From Varibaculum vaginae (GTDB lineage: Bacteria; Actinomycetota; Actinomycetes; Actinomycetales; Actinomycetaceae), in the NCBI RefSeq assembly GCF_900604285.1, contig NZ_UWNY01000001.1, positions 310,001-374,000 of the forward strand: 64,000 nt of DNA. Direction: 5' to 3'. Of the stretch, positions 17,265-27,900 are shown one piece after another. A program made the position numbers and the translations under genes. How positions within the stretch are numbered: the stretch's first letter is position 1; each line of letters starts with the position of its first letter. The notes beneath the pieces are model-generated. The model was not told where the DNA came from and ran no database searches. It worked only from the letters and a program-made list of their open reading frames with translations.

Positions 17265-18530
17265 TCAGTTATTTTGCGGAGGCTGCGAACCTTGCGGCGG
17301 GTTGGGTGGCATAAAGGATTGCTGCTGAGGCGCCTGGAATTGTGAAAACTGCTGTCCGGGTTCGTTTGGTGGCACCAGGGAGAATTGCCCCCCGTAATAA
17401 GGCTGCCGCGGGTAACCGGTGGGAGGATATTGCCCCTGCTGGTAATACCCCGAATACGGGTTCGGCTGCGAGTTGTTTCTAAATACTTCGATGAGGTCAG
17501 TGACCGGTTGCCGGGAAATGGTCTGGTAGATTGCTAAGATGCAAGCCGCCAGCACTACCAGGGAAAATGCCCAAGTCAATCCCCCGATTATCCAATAAAT
17601 CCACCCTACATTTTCTAATGGTCCTGAGAAGAACGCACCGTACATGCTTAGCCCAGTATCGTAGTCACCCTTGCCCAGAAAGGCGGAGGCGGTTTTTGAA
17701 GCCAGGCCAATAATAAAGCTAACTAGCGCTAAAAGGGCGGTAAGTCCCAGGAGAACAAAGTAGGCAGGTCGCGGCTTAATAACTGAACAAGCGGTCGCCC
17801 CTATCAAAAGCAACATTCCCACGGCGTGAATAACGGGAGTGATAGTTGCTGTCAGTAGCAGGAAGAGGCAAATCGGGAGAATCACCCCTGCGGAAACTGG
17901 TTCGCTAGGTTTGCCAGAAAGCACTGATCCTGCGATCATTCCCCCGATTAGCATTACTACCGTTAGGGTTAGGAAAATTAGAGCGGTGGTTACGTCGTGT
18001 ACACCCCAGAGAGAAAACTGTAAAGCTAAGTTTATTATCAGACCAAGCCATCCGCAGGTAATAATAACGGTGGCAACCCAAATTGCTACCTTGGTGAACT
18101 TACCTACGTGTTTGCTGCCAGCAAGAATGAAAGCTACTAGCAGGGCGTGTCCGGCGCCAAAGAACAACAAACCGGTGCCCTCTGCCGCAGGTGATTCAAA
18201 GTTAATGGCAGCAAAAACTATGTATCCAATCAAAATCAGTAGTAAAGAAATCGGGATGAACCAGACTCGATTTCGCCTGAAATTATTTAGTAGCCAAGAC
18301 AGGTCAGTGCCTTGCGGAGGCTGAGGCATGACATTGGGGTAGTCCGATCTCGCAGGATACTGTGAGCCAGCGGGGTAGCCTGATCCACCCGGATAACCTG
18401 CCGGTAGATAGGGATAGTGGTCATTGAATCCGTTACCGGCTTGCCCAGGGTAAGAACAGGGCGGAGATCCCGAAGGTGGATTTCCTACTGGCGGATTTCC
18501 AAGTTGATAGGAATTATCAGGGAACGACAT
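17265..18530 (-). CDS. Uncharacterised polytopic membrane protein with Pro/Gly/Tyr-rich ends
   Basis: No specific family recognised. Residues 1-75 are a low-complexity Pro/Gly/Tyr/Ser stretch (repeated YPAG/YPGG units). Then come about eight membrane segments (85-345), and a second Pro/Gln/Tyr-rich tail to residue 421. This layout is common in actinobacterial membrane proteins of unknown role. A ribosome site (GGGAGAAG) precedes the ATG. First gene of a two-gene minus-strand operon with the TPR-like protein downstream. Confidence 0.65.
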   Translation of the reverse strand: MSFPDNSYQLGNPPVGNPPSGSPPCSYPGQAGNGFNDHYPYLPAGYPGGSGYPAGSQYPARSDYPNVMPQPPQGTDLSWLLNNFRRNRVWFIPISLLLILIGYIVFAAINFESPAAEGTGLLFFGAGHALLVAFILAGSKHVGKFTKVAIWVATVIITCGWLGLIINLALQFSLWGVHDVTTALIFLTLTVVMLIGGMIAGSVLSGKPSEPVSAGVILPICLFLLLTATITPVIHAVGMLLLIGATACSVIKPRPAYFVLLGLTALLALVSFIIGLASKTASAFLGKGDYDTGLSMYGAFFSGPLENVGWIYWIIGGLTWAFSLVVLAACILAIYQTISRQPVTDLIEVFRNNSQPNPYSGYYQQGQYPPTGYPRQPYYGGQFSLVPPNEPGQQFSQFQAPQQQSFMPPNPPQGSQPPQNN

Positions 18531-18701
18531 TTCTTCTCCCGGTTAGTTGTGTAACAATCAATTGAGCTCTGTTGATACAAAACCACTGCTCCTCAGTTTA
18601 AAGTCGGCGCTAAATCCAAGCAATAATTCTGCAAGTAGCTTCATATTCGGCAACCATAATCTAGAATTGCAAACAGAAAAGAAATACAGGGAGGTATCGC
18701 A

Positions 18702-19103
18702 ATGACGCAGGCGGATCGGCCAGTACCTAGCGACCATGAACTGGAAGCTTTATTAGCCGATACGCGGGCGCTGCTAGCCGAAAAAGCCCGGTGGGAAGAT
18801 GATCAAGTAAATCGGGATCTAGATTTATTATTACGGCGAGTGCGGGGAGTAAAGCGTGGTTCTTATGCCCAAGCGCTACGGAGTCGTGCAAAAAATTTGC
18901 AAACAAAATCCCCCAAAAACGCCGTAGACGAGATGAACTGTCTGGAGTTACCTGTCTCTGACCCAGCGTCCGCTCGTTTTGCAGGCGTCGCCGCTACTAC
19001 CCCCGATCAGCTAGCCGAACAGCTCGCGCGCGCAGAAGCTGAGATCGATAAAGAGCTATTTCGGTCTGCAAAGGAAAGTGAAGTTGCTGAAGATGGGGCA
19101 TAG
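18702..19103 (+). CDS. Small charged helical protein of unknown function upstream of csrA
   Basis: A 133-residue soluble protein, rich in Ala, Glu, Arg and Asp and predicted mostly helical (HELEALLADTRALLAEKARW at the start). No family recognised. A very good ribosome site (GGGAGG) lies before the ATG. It is followed after 67 bp by csrA on the same strand, so the two may form an operon. A functional link to CsrA is a guess from position. Confidence 0.6.
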   Translation: MTQADRPVPSDHELEALLADTRALLAEKARWEDDQVNRDLDLLLRRVRGVKRGSYAQALRSRAKNLQTKSPKNAVDEMNCLELPVSDPASARFAGVAATTPDQLAEQLARAEAEIDKELFRSAKESEVAEDGA

Positions 19104-19170
19104 CAGCTTCTCACTAAGCTATGGATAATCTCGATTAAAAAATAAGTTTTAACTATGGAGGAAAGCAAGG

Positions 19171-19389
19171 ATGCTAGTACTGACTCGCCGGCGCGGCGAA
19201 GAGATTGTAATCGGCGACGAAGTGGTGATTACGGTGGTGGAATCGCATAAAGATAATGCCCGCATCGGAATCAGCGCTCCACGTAATCTCACTATTCGAC
19301 GAGGAGAACTTCTGGATGAACCAGCCCGGAAGCGTTTAGGTTTACAAGGACCTGGACCAGTTAATAAAACGGACACTGCTAAGCAATAA
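19171..19389 (+). CDS. csrA: Carbon storage regulator CsrA
   Basis: Small dimeric RNA-binding protein that binds GGA motifs in mRNA leaders and blocks or alters translation. The 72-residue protein matches the family along its length: MLVLTRRRGEEIVIGDEVVI, then ARIGISAPRNLTIRRGEL. The RNA-binding residues Leu4 and the Arg of the VHREE-equivalent (LTIRRGEL) are kept. A GGAGG site precedes the ATG. CsrA is scattered in Actinobacteria and usually tied to flagella with FliW as antagonist; no fliW or flagellar gene lies in this window. Confidence 0.93.
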   Translation: MLVLTRRRGEEIVIGDEVVITVVESHKDNARIGISAPRNLTIRRGELLDEPARKRLGLQGPGPVNKTDTAKQ

Positions 19390-19547
19390 TTTTTTCTATC
19401 TGTACCCACACCGGGATAACATCCTATATAGCTAGACTTAGAGTGCGCTCTCATAGGGCACCTAGTACGCTAAAAATAAGTTATCCACTGTTAAAACGGG
19501 GATAAAAATGTATTGGCGTTTGAAAAGCCAAACAGTAAGGAGTAACT

Positions 19548-21104
19548 GTGCGAATTGGAGTTCCTAAAGAGCCCACGCCAGACCAAACTTTGGTCGCTGC
19601 CACTCCGGATACGGTAAAGAAGCTCAGCAAACTGGGGTATGAAGTCCTAGTCGAACACGGGGCGGGCGAAAAAGCAGCCTATCTCGATGAGCAGTATTTG
19701 GCCGCCGGAGCGCAAATTGTGGACACTGAGGCTGCCTGGCAGGCGGATATTGTCACCGTTCTAGATACACCCCCCACTAACTATCTCGATTTGATTAGAC
19801 CTGGAGCGCTTTTAATCGCTCGGATGGCGCCTGCTCGACACCCTGAAACCGTAGATACCCTGGTAGAACGAGGTATTACCGGGTTTGCAATGGATACGGT
19901 TCCGCGAATCTCTAGGGCGCAATCTATGGATGTGCTCTCCTCTATGTCGAATGTTTCCGGGTATCGTGCGGTTATTGAAGCGGCAGAAAGTTTTGGGCGC
20001 CTCTTTACCGGGCAGGTAACTGCTGCTGGGAAAATCCCGCCTGCCAAAGTCTATGTAATTGGGGTGGGAGTAGCCGGACTCGCCGCTATCGGTACCGCCA
20101 ACTCTATGGGTGCGCAGGTGAGTGCCACTGACGTGCGCAGTGAAACTGCCGAACAAGCCGAATCAGTGGGAGCCACCTTCGTTCCTATCCCGATTGCCCA
20201 AGAAAAATCGGATGACGGCTATGCTAAAGAAATGAGTGCGGATCAAGCCGATGCCGCCACCAAACTTTACACGGAACAGGCCGCCTGCCACGATATCGTA
20301 ATTACCACTGCTAATATTCCCGGAAGGCGCTCCCCCCTGTTAATCACCAAAGAGGCAGTAGCGGGGATGGCTCCCGGTTCCGTGATCGTAGATATGGCAG
20401 CAGCAGGCGGCGGTAACTGTGAGTTGACTCGTCCCGGTGAAAAGGTAGTTACCGAAAACGGGGTGACCATTATTGGTTACACCGATTTGGCCGGCCGCCT
20501 GCCCGGACAGTCATCGCAGCTGTACGGGCAAAATATCGTAAACCTATTTAAGCTGATTACTCCGGAAAAAGACGGTAAATACGTCCTGGATATGGAGGAC
20601 GAAGTAGTACGGGGAATTACGATCGCCAAGGACGGGGAAAATATGTTTCCTCCGCCTCCAATCAAGGTACATGCCGCTCCTGCCCCCGAGAAGACCGAGT
20701 CAGTTGCCGATGCCGCCGAGATGGCCCGCAAGAAAGCTGAAGCAGCGGCCTCTAATAAGCGCAAACGTCTGCTGTGGGCAGCAGTGGGGATTGTTTTGGG
20801 ACTGGCACTGATTGCCGCCACCCCCAAACCATTGATTCCCTACTACTTCATATTGATGCTGGCGATTGTGGTGGGCTTCTATGTGATTACCTCAGTTACT
20901 CACTCGCTACATACCCCGCTAATGAGTGAAACCAACGCTATTTCCGGAATTATTCTGGTAGGAGCGATATTGCAGGTAGGCAGCGCCAACCCGGTGGTGT
21001 CCACGCTCAGCTTCCTAGCAATTTTGGTAGCTTCGATTAATATTTTCGGCGGTTTTTCGGTGACACACCGAATGCTAGCCATGTTCCGGGGGGAGGAGAA
21101 ATAA
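19548..21104 (+). CDS. pntA: NAD(P) transhydrogenase subunit alpha
   Basis: Subunit of the proton-translocating transhydrogenase, which transfers hydride between NADH and NADP+ using the proton gradient. The N-terminal NAD(H)-binding domain (MRIGVPKEPTPDQTLVAATP, then VIGVGVAGLAAIGTANSMGA as nucleotide fold) is fused to a C-terminal membrane part of four helices (about 395-510), as in the one-piece alpha subunit of E. coli (about 510 residues). The start is GTG with AAGGAG upstream. The gene is 3 bp from pntB; both end at a strong terminator. Confidence 0.95.
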   Translation: MRIGVPKEPTPDQTLVAATPDTVKKLSKLGYEVLVEHGAGEKAAYLDEQYLAAGAQIVDTEAAWQADIVTVLDTPPTNYLDLIRPGALLIARMAPARHPETVDTLVERGITGFAMDTVPRISRAQSMDVLSSMSNVSGYRAVIEAAESFGRLFTGQVTAAGKIPPAKVYVIGVGVAGLAAIGTANSMGAQVSATDVRSETAEQAESVGATFVPIPIAQEKSDDGYAKEMSADQADAATKLYTEQAACHDIVITTANIPGRRSPLLITKEAVAGMAPGSVIVDMAAAGGGNCELTRPGEKVVTENGVTIIGYTDLAGRLPGQSSQLYGQNIVNLFKLITPEKDGKYVLDMEDEVVRGITIAKDGENMFPPPPIKVHAAPAPEKTESVADAAEMARKKAEAAASNKRKRLLWAAVGIVLGLALIAATPKPLIPYYFILMLAIVVGFYVITSVTHSLHTPLMSETNAISGIILVGAILQVGSANPVVSTLSFLAILVASINIFGGFSVTHRMLAMFRGEEK

Positions 21105-21107
21105 GAA

Positions 21108-22649
21108 ATGAGTAATGTTCTATTCACGGTAACTCCTACCCTGGTTGCCAATGCTTCTAAAGGCGAATTTTGGATTAGCAGAGGGCAAAATATTGCCTAT
21201 CTGATCGCGGCACTGTTGTTTATTTTGGCGCTAGCGGGTCTATCCAAGAACGAAACAGCCTTGCGGGGTAACCGGTTCGGCTCGATTGGAATGCTGGTCG
21301 CAGTGGCGGCTACGATTGCGGTCGCACTACATAACGCAGGGAGTCCCGGCTATCAATCTACCCTGGTAACTGCACTTTTAATTGCAGTAGCAATGATTGC
21401 GGGAGCGATTATTGGACTGTGGAGAGCCAAAACTATTCCCATGACTGGAATGCCAGAACTCGTGGCGATGCTGCACTCTTTTGTAGGTTTAGCGGCTGTA
21501 TTGGTTGGCTATAACACCTTTATCCATATGCCTGGAGAGTTTAAGAAACCGGGCGCTGATGCTGCTACCGCGATTGATCCCGCTACCGTAGGTTTCCACC
21601 TCGGTGAAGTGGGGGTAGGGATATTTATCGGTGCGGTTACCCTAACTGGTTCAATAGTTGCTTACCTGAAATTATCCGGAAAAATCAAAGGTGCTCCTCT
21701 GACTTTACCGGGACGTAATTGGTTGAACGCTATCGCTATTATCGTTTCCATCGTGCTTATCGGGGTGATGGTGCGTGGATCGCAGCTTAGCGCGACCACA
21801 ATGAGCTTGACCTGGATGCAATGGGTAGCAATTATCCTTATGACCGTCATCGCCTTAGTTCTGGGGTTGCACCTGGTGGCCGCTATTGGCGGTGGCGATA
21901 TGCCGGTAGTAGTCTCGATGCTTAACTCATATTCTGGTTGGGCAGCCGCGGCAGCGGGCTTCATGTTGGGTAACAATATGCTGATCATCGCGGGCGCCTT
22001 GGTGGGTTCCTCAGGTGCGTACTTGTCCTACATTATGTGTAAGGCTATGAACCGGGCATTCGTTTCCGTAATTTTAGGAGGTTTCGGCTCTGATGGGGGA
22101 CCGGCGAAGGGCGCGGATACCGATTACGGTGACTATACCGAAACCAGTGCTGCCGAGGTGGCGCAAGCGCTAAAGGAATCTTCTAGCGTGATTATTACCC
22201 CCGGCTACGGGATGGCGCAGGCGCAAGCCCAGTTCCCGGTAGCGGATTTGACTGCCAAGCTGCGTGCTGCCGGAGTAAATGTACGTTTTGGGATCCACCC
22301 GGTAGCCGGACGGATGCCCGGACATATGAATGTACTGTTGGCAGAGGCCAAAGTACCTTACGACGTGGTGCTGGAAATGGATGAGATTAACGATGATTTT
22401 CCAGATACCGACATGGTGCTGGTGATTGGGGCGAACGACACCGTTAATCCCGATGCCACTAAACCGGGCAGCCCGATTGCGGGAATGCCGGTGCTAGAAG
22501 TGTGGAAAGCACGCCAAGTAGTGGTGTTTAAGCGTTCGATGAATCCTGGCTATGCCGGGGTGCAAAATCCGCTGTTCTTTAACGAGAACACCGAGATGCT
22601 TTTCGGTGATGCGAAGGCCTCGGTAGAAGAAATCGTGCGTAACCTCTAA
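21108..22649 (+). CDS. pntB: NAD(P) transhydrogenase subunit beta
   Basis: Second subunit of the transhydrogenase. It has about nine membrane helices in the N-terminal 290 residues and the C-terminal NADP(H)-binding domain III ([42 protein letters not shown]-like loop NDTVNPDA, and the end [18 protein letters not shown]). All are hallmarks of PntB. Length 513 is slightly longer than E. coli's because of an extended N-terminus. It begins 3 bp after pntA, so the subunits are made together. Confidence 0.96.
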   Translation: MSNVLFTVTPTLVANASKGEFWISRGQNIAYLIAALLFILALAGLSKNETALRGNRFGSIGMLVAVAATIAVALHNAGSPGYQSTLVTALLIAVAMIAGAIIGLWRAKTIPMTGMPELVAMLHSFVGLAAVLVGYNTFIHMPGEFKKPGADAATAIDPATVGFHLGEVGVGIFIGAVTLTGSIVAYLKLSGKIKGAPLTLPGRNWLNAIAIIVSIVLIGVMVRGSQLSATTMSLTWMQWVAIILMTVIALVLGLHLVAAIGGGDMPVVVSMLNSYSGWAAAAAGFMLGNNMLIIAGALVGSSGAYLSYIMCKAMNRAFVSVILGGFGSDGGPAKGADTDYGDYTETSAAEVAQALKESSSVIITPGYGMAQAQAQFPVADLTAKLRAAGVNVRFGIHPVAGRMPGHMNVLLAEAKVPYDVVLEMDEINDDFPDTDMVLVIGANDTVNPDATKPGSPIAGMPVLEVWKARQVVVFKRSMNPGYAGVQNPLFFNENTEMLFGDAKASVEEIVRNL

Positions 22650-22682
22650 GCCGATTCCCAAAAATGGGTTAATACCGGAAAG

Positions 22683-22736
22683 CAAGGGGCGGGGTCGAAG
22701 TAGCTACATTCTATTTCGACCCCGCCCCTTGTTTTT
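22683..22736 (+). terminator. Strong terminator after pntAB
   Basis: CAAGGGGCGGGGTCGAA pairs perfectly with TTCGACCCCGCCCCTTG across a 15-nt loop, followed by TTTTT. A 17-bp G/C-rich stem plus T-run 33 bp after pntB: a textbook intrinsic terminator. It lies between convergent genes (pntB and the DUF2993 gene), but the T-run serves the plus strand. Confidence 0.95.
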
Positions 22737-22790
22737 AAGCTGTGAAAATGGGGGCGGGGTTCAGTCGGGCAGCACCCCCAAACTCCGTTT

Positions 22791-23507
22791 TTACGAATTA
22801 GAATCTTTAGGCATCAAGACATTCTTACCCTCCAGTTCTAATACCAGGTGATCAGCTTTAACCTCGGCATTTTTCAACTGCAAACTGGCGGGAATACCAC
22901 TAATCGGGATATTTAATGTCGGCAAGAAATCCGGAAGTTGGATTTGGTCAGCTGGCAAGGACAGCAATTGGGTTTTCAGCGCAGTTGGTTTAACTACTAA
23001 AGTAGGGGAAACCCCATCTGATCCCCCGTTTAGTTCGATTTGCCCGTCAGCGAGAATCTCTTGTCCCCACTTAGTAGTGGAAAAAGAAAGCTTCCCCTGG
23101 CTCAAATGTACTTTCACTTCAGGTGCATTTTGCGCTACCAGCGCAGATAGTGCCTCTCCGCCTAAATCTGCCTGTATTTTTAACCGCCCGATCTTATCGA
23201 TATTAAGACGAGTAGGACTCAGTTGCAGCCCCTTGAGCTGAGCGGTCACATCAGATACCGGTAGCGCTCCACCCGCGGCCGCAATATCGAAACGGGGAAT
23301 CGTAACCGCCACCTGATTAATATCTCCGTTGATTAGTGAGGTTAAGAAAGGTAAATCATTCACCTTTACCGTGGGGTTTTCTGCCCCTCGCCTCTCTAAA
23401 GCTTGCGTGGCTTCGTTTTGTACCCACCAACAAGTAAGCCGGTCTAAAACCCCCATTAGCAGCGCGAGCACTGCTATTACTATTAAAAATCGCTTTAGAT
23501 TCCGCAC
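22791..23507 (-). CDS. DUF2993 (LmeA-family) lipid-binding-like protein
   Basis: Exported or membrane-anchored protein of the actinobacterial DUF2993/LmeA family. A single hydrophobic N-terminal segment (residues 5-22) is a signal anchor, and the remainder is a beta-rich domain (PRFDIAAAGGALPVSDVTAQ, then LKGLQLSPTRLNIDKIGRL) like the tubular lipid-binding fold of LmeA, which in mycobacteria binds phosphoinositides for lipomannan synthesis. The 238-residue length fits. It lies 68 bp downstream of trxA and may be read through from it. The ligand is not predictable. Confidence 0.75.
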   Translation of the reverse strand: MRNLKRFLIVIAVLALLMGVLDRLTCWWVQNEATQALERRGAENPTVKVNDLPFLTSLINGDINQVAVTIPRFDIAAAGGALPVSDVTAQLKGLQLSPTRLNIDKIGRLKIQADLGGEALSALVAQNAPEVKVHLSQGKLSFSTTKWGQEILADGQIELNGGSDGVSPTLVVKPTALKTQLLSLPADQIQLPDFLPTLNIPISGIPASLQLKNAEVKADHLVLELEGKNVLMPKDSNS

Positions 23508-23575
23508 CAGTTAAGTATAAAGCGCTAAAACTATAGCAGCCAGGCAGTCTTGCCTACACCCTGAGGAGAGGAAAA

Positions 23576-23905
23576 TTACTTATCGATTTCCGCCTGCAGC
23601 GGGCCTAAGAGTTCCCGCTTGGGGTTGGCTCCTAGAATACCGCGAACGATTTCGCCCTGGTTAAATACCATGAACATAGGAATAGAATTGATTCCGTATT
23701 TGGCCGCGAGCTGTGGGTTTTCGTCGATATTCACCTTGGCAACTGTAGCTTTTCCGGCAACCTCGGCGGCTACCTCGTCTACTATCGGACCCATCTGGCG
23801 GCAAGGTCCGCACCAAGGTGCCCAAAAATCTACCAATACCGGGATATCAGATTGCAGTACTTCCTGGTCAAAATCTTTTTCGGTAACTTCAATGGGGTTT
23901 GACAT
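23576..23905 (-). CDS. trxA: Thioredoxin
   Basis: General dithiol reductant. The active site WAPWCGPCRQMGPIVDEVA is canonical, preceded by the VLVDFWAPWCGPC strand, and the cis-Pro loop SIPMFMVF is present. The 109-residue length is standard. An AGAGAGGA site precedes the ATG. It lies directly after trxB (38 bp), the usual actinobacterial pair. Confidence 0.97.
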   Translation of the reverse strand: MSNPIEVTEKDFDQEVLQSDIPVLVDFWAPWCGPCRQMGPIVDEVAAEVAGKATVAKVNIDENPQLAAKYGINSIPMFMVFNQGEIVRGILGANPKRELLGPLQAEIDK

Positions 23906-23943
23906 CTTATGTTTTCCTCTCTAAGTGTTTAACAATAATTCTG

Positions 23944-24864
23944 CTAGTCGGTTAGGGAACGTTCGGCATCGAGGGCAGCTCGGCACCCGGAACCGGCAGC
24001 GGTAATTGCTTGGCGATAGGTATGGTCAACCAAATCCCCGCAGGCAAAAACACCGTAAATATTGGTGGCGGTACCGGGTAGGGCAACCTGCACATATCCG
24101 GCAGCATCAAGATCCACTTGACCTTTAACTAGCTGAGAGCGAGGTTCATGACCAATCGCCACAAACACACCAGTAGCGTCCAAAGTGCTTTCTTTGCCGT
24201 CCACAGTTGACTGCAAAGTAATAGATTCCACTTTGTCTTCCCCGTTAATCTGGGCAACAGTACTGTTCCAAGCAAAATCAATCTTGGGGTTAGCATGCGC
24301 CCGCTCGGCCATAATCTGGGAGGCACGTAGTTGGTCGCGACGGTGAATAACCGTCACTTTCTTGGCGAACTTAGTTAAGAACAGCGCTTCCTCCATTGCG
24401 GAGTCACCGCCTCCAACCACTGCTAAGTTTTGATCTTTGAAGAAGAAACCGTCACAGGTAGCACAATAGGAAACCCCCCTGCCAGACAGCTCTATTTCAC
24501 CGGGTACGTTCAGTTTGCGATATTCCGACCCCATTGCCAAAATGACGCGGCGAGCAAAATACTTCCCCTCGGAAGTGACTACTAGTTTTTCTTCCCCTTC
24601 TAGGGAAAGCTCGAGCGCGTCCTCATAGAGAATTTCGCAACCGAAACGTTCAGCTTGAGAAAGCATATTTGCCATTAAATCTGGCCCTTGAATCCCTTCG
24701 GGAAAACCAGGAAAGTTTTCTACCTCACTAGTATTCATAAGAGCACCACCTGCGGTTACCTCTCCAGCGATTAGAAGAGGGTTAAGCCCTGCGCGGGCAG
24801 TATAGATGGCCGCCGTATAGCCAGCCGGTCCCGATCCGATAATGATAATGTCACGTACCGACAT
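23944..24864 (-). CDS. trxB: Thioredoxin reductase
   Basis: NADPH-dependent flavoenzyme that reduces thioredoxin. It shows the FAD motif ([18 protein letters not shown]), the redox-active CATCDG, the NADPH motif ([15 protein letters not shown]) and the C-terminal FAD motif ([20 protein letters not shown]). Length 306 is normal for the low-molecular-weight type. A strong AGGAGG site precedes the ATG. It is followed by trxA and preceded by murJ, with no sigM between as in mycobacteria. Confidence 0.97.
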   Translation of the reverse strand: MSVRDIIIIGSGPAGYTAAIYTARAGLNPLLIAGEVTAGGALMNTSEVENFPGFPEGIQGPDLMANMLSQAERFGCEILYEDALELSLEGEEKLVVTSEGKYFARRVILAMGSEYRKLNVPGEIELSGRGVSYCATCDGFFFKDQNLAVVGGGDSAMEEALFLTKFAKKVTVIHRRDQLRASQIMAERAHANPKIDFAWNSTVAQINGEDKVESITLQSTVDGKESTLDATGVFVAIGHEPRSQLVKGQVDLDAAGYVQVALPGTATNIYGVFACGDLVDHTYRQAITAAGSGCRAALDAERSLTD

Positions 24865-24974
24865 AAAGCCTCCTAGGTGTCGCCTTTCCCGCAGTTACTA
24901 AGCCTATTTTCGCAGCTTAAAAGACCGCGCCGCAAGCAGTTAACGCAGTGAGCGAAACCGGAATAATTACTGGT

Positions 24975-27900
24975 CTAAGAAACCGAAATTTCAGAAATGT
25001 TAGCCCGATTGTTACCCACCTTGTCGACCGGTAATTCCGGGAACCATAAAATTAAGGCATGCGCATTAGCTCTGGGTTTCAGTTTGATAGTAACTGTATC
25101 TGCGAAACTGCCGGTCGCTAGGATTTTTCCGTCCCGCGGGAGCCCAGATTTAGGTAGCGAACGCACCTCAATCTTGCCGCCGCTAGCATTGGTTTTTAAC
25201 TTTATCTGCGAGATTTTGGTTTGTGCCTTGAAGGTGACTACCACCCCGAATCCGTTTCGATCTCCAAGTTTAGGATCTGCAAAGTATCGAGATAACCAGT
25301 ATGTTTCCTCGTTACCATCGATCATTTTGTCCGCAAGTTCAGGATGTTCGGTATCGTTGCCTTCGGCATCAATTGAGGCTACGCCAGCGATTTCGGCTGG
25401 AGGGTAAGTATCTTCTGGCTGAGGGGACTTTTCTATGGTCTGAGTTTGGGAAGGAGCTGGTTTCGCCACTGGCGGGGTGTGGTTCGGCCAAAGAATCAAT
25501 ACTAGAACCGAAACCAGCAACAAGATACCCATTCCGGCGAAACTAGAGCGAATCACTAGACGGGTAGCATTCACTGGTTCTAAATCCCGGGGCGAAAGCT
25601 CGGTCATTTTTTGTTTGCGTCGCTGGTCACGAAGTTGTTCCCGTTGCCGGCGCTTAGCTGCTCTTTCTGCATCCTTACTTATCTTTTGCGCCAATTTGGC
25701 TTTCTGCTTCGCCGCTTTTTCAGGGTTCTTAGAAAATTTCTTCTTCGTCGACCAGCTATCGGGAGCAGTTTTTACTTTTGTGTCAGTGAGTTTATCTAGC
25801 GGCTTTGCCCCTGAGGCCCAATCGGGGACAGTAGGAATTTGACCTGCCGAACTCGCAGAATTAGTAGCCAACCTATTCAGGAAGTTCGGAGCAGTCACTC
25901 TACCCGCTCGGGCTTGTTCGGCACTCACCGCTTGCGGTACCCAGGCATCCGATCCCGCTTTTTCTTCCTGGGGATCCAGGTTCATTTTTTGCATCTCGGC
26001 AAGGGGAATTGCTTGAGTTCTGGCTGCCTCTTCATAAGGGAGATCATTATGACCAGGAATTTTAGCTCCCGGAGGTAATACCGGTTTGATTGGCCGTTGG
26101 GAGGGAGAAACTGCCATTGCTAATCGCTTAGCGGCAAGTTTAGATTTTTCCTGTACTTCGTCCTCAATATCGGAAGCCCCAATCGTTTCTTTGGACTCGT
26201 TTCCACTTTCTTTCCTGGATTCTGAATCGTCCTTATCGCTATTAGGCCTATGATCAGAATTATTATCAAAAGGTTTATCGATTCCGTCAGAATTTTCGTC
26301 ACTTGTGGGCTTCTGGGCTCGGCTAAATGCAGAGGAAGTTTCCTTGGAATCAGTAACAGATTTAGAATCCAAACTTTCAGAAGTTTCAGCCATAGACGAC
26401 TTCTCGCTCAACCATTTCTGGACAACCAAGAGATCAGCTGTTCCCAGTTGCTGTGCGATCGCTTGGCACAGACGTGGGGACGGCATCGCTGCCCCCGCGA
26501 GGGCAACCGCATCTAAATCAATATCAATGCCATGGTGGAAACTAGAAGGAGGAAGCAATTTTTCGTCTGTTTTTGCCCGCGCAAACTGGTCGGATTTTCC
26601 GGTGCATAGGAAATACAACAGTTCTAATACGTTTTGCCCATCTTTAATTTGTGCCCTCTGCAGTTGGGCAGGCGCGTTTTGATCGGCAACATCCAGGCGA
26701 ATAATCACCTTTCCCATCGGCGAAACCAAAACATGAGCAGGACTGATAGCGCCATGTGCTAAATCTACTTCATGAACTTGCGCTAAAGCTGCGCTTACCT
26801 GCGAAATTAGGGAATGAATAACTTGTGGTGGCATTCCTGAGGAAACGATTTCACTAAGCGGATGTGCCGGTGTTGCCCGCAACAATACTGCTTCAACCGG
26901 ATTAACACAGCTCCAAATAAACTCTTGTAACCCAATAGCGTTAAGTTGACGTAAGCGCTGATAATATTCGCGAGTTTTTTCCCTTTGGCCTTGGAAAACG
27001 AGCAGTTCTGCGTTTTCACCGTTCTCGGCGGTCACTGTCCATGCGTCTTTTTCAGGCAGAAAATCTCCCGCTAAACGTTGTCCCAAAGTTAAAGCTTGAA
27101 AACTATCTTGATTGGGGAAACTTAAGGTCGTCCCAGGTTGGAGATTAACGTATCCGTCTGCGTTATAACTGGCGGTGACCACCTGGGATTCGGGGTGCTG
27201 ACTGGCCACTTGATCCTCATCTTCCTTGCTTAGTTCACCTGCATACGGCGAAAGCGATTCCTCATCTGCCTTAGGGGGTACAGTTTCGACACTGTTTTCA
27301 TCTTCTGCATGCACCGGGTAAGGGATGTCTTTCCCCGATTTTAGCCCGCCTGCTGCGACCTCGTCATCTACGGTTTGGTTATCTGGGGTAGCTAGTATTT
27401 CTTTTTCGTAAGTTAAGAGGCGGGGTAGGGCTTTCCCAGGGCGAATTTTTTTCCAGGTGGGAACCGCTAAAATCGCAAGGGCGGGAGAACGCCAGACCAG
27501 TAACAGACCCAAATATATTATCGTCATTAGTGCTGTTACCACTATTAGTCGCGCAAAAGCTCCCGTCATGTGGATTAGTGAGGGATCTTCATCTCCACCT
27601 GCGAACGGTCCCCAATAATGTAATAGCAGCCAACCTGCGCATCCGGCTCCTAAAGATGACAACAGAATAGTCCATAATGAACGCCATAACTGGGAAGTAA
27701 ACTTTAGGGGTAGATGTTTATTGTGTAGATGCCAAAGGGTGAGTCCCGCCCCTACTAGGTAGGAAAGTTGTTCGCCTGCGGCAGCTCCCATTACCCAGTA
27801 TTTTGCTGGCAAGAAAAGCACGGTTATTCCACAAAAAATTAAAGTGCAGATAGTCATGGGAATTTGCACGAAGAAGAGGCTGCGGGCATCTGCAAAAGCT

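Noticed and set aside
19478-19490. TTATCCACT upstream of pntA as a DnaA-box site
   Set aside because: A single 9-mer with a last-base mismatch and no neighbouring boxes; chance is sufficient.
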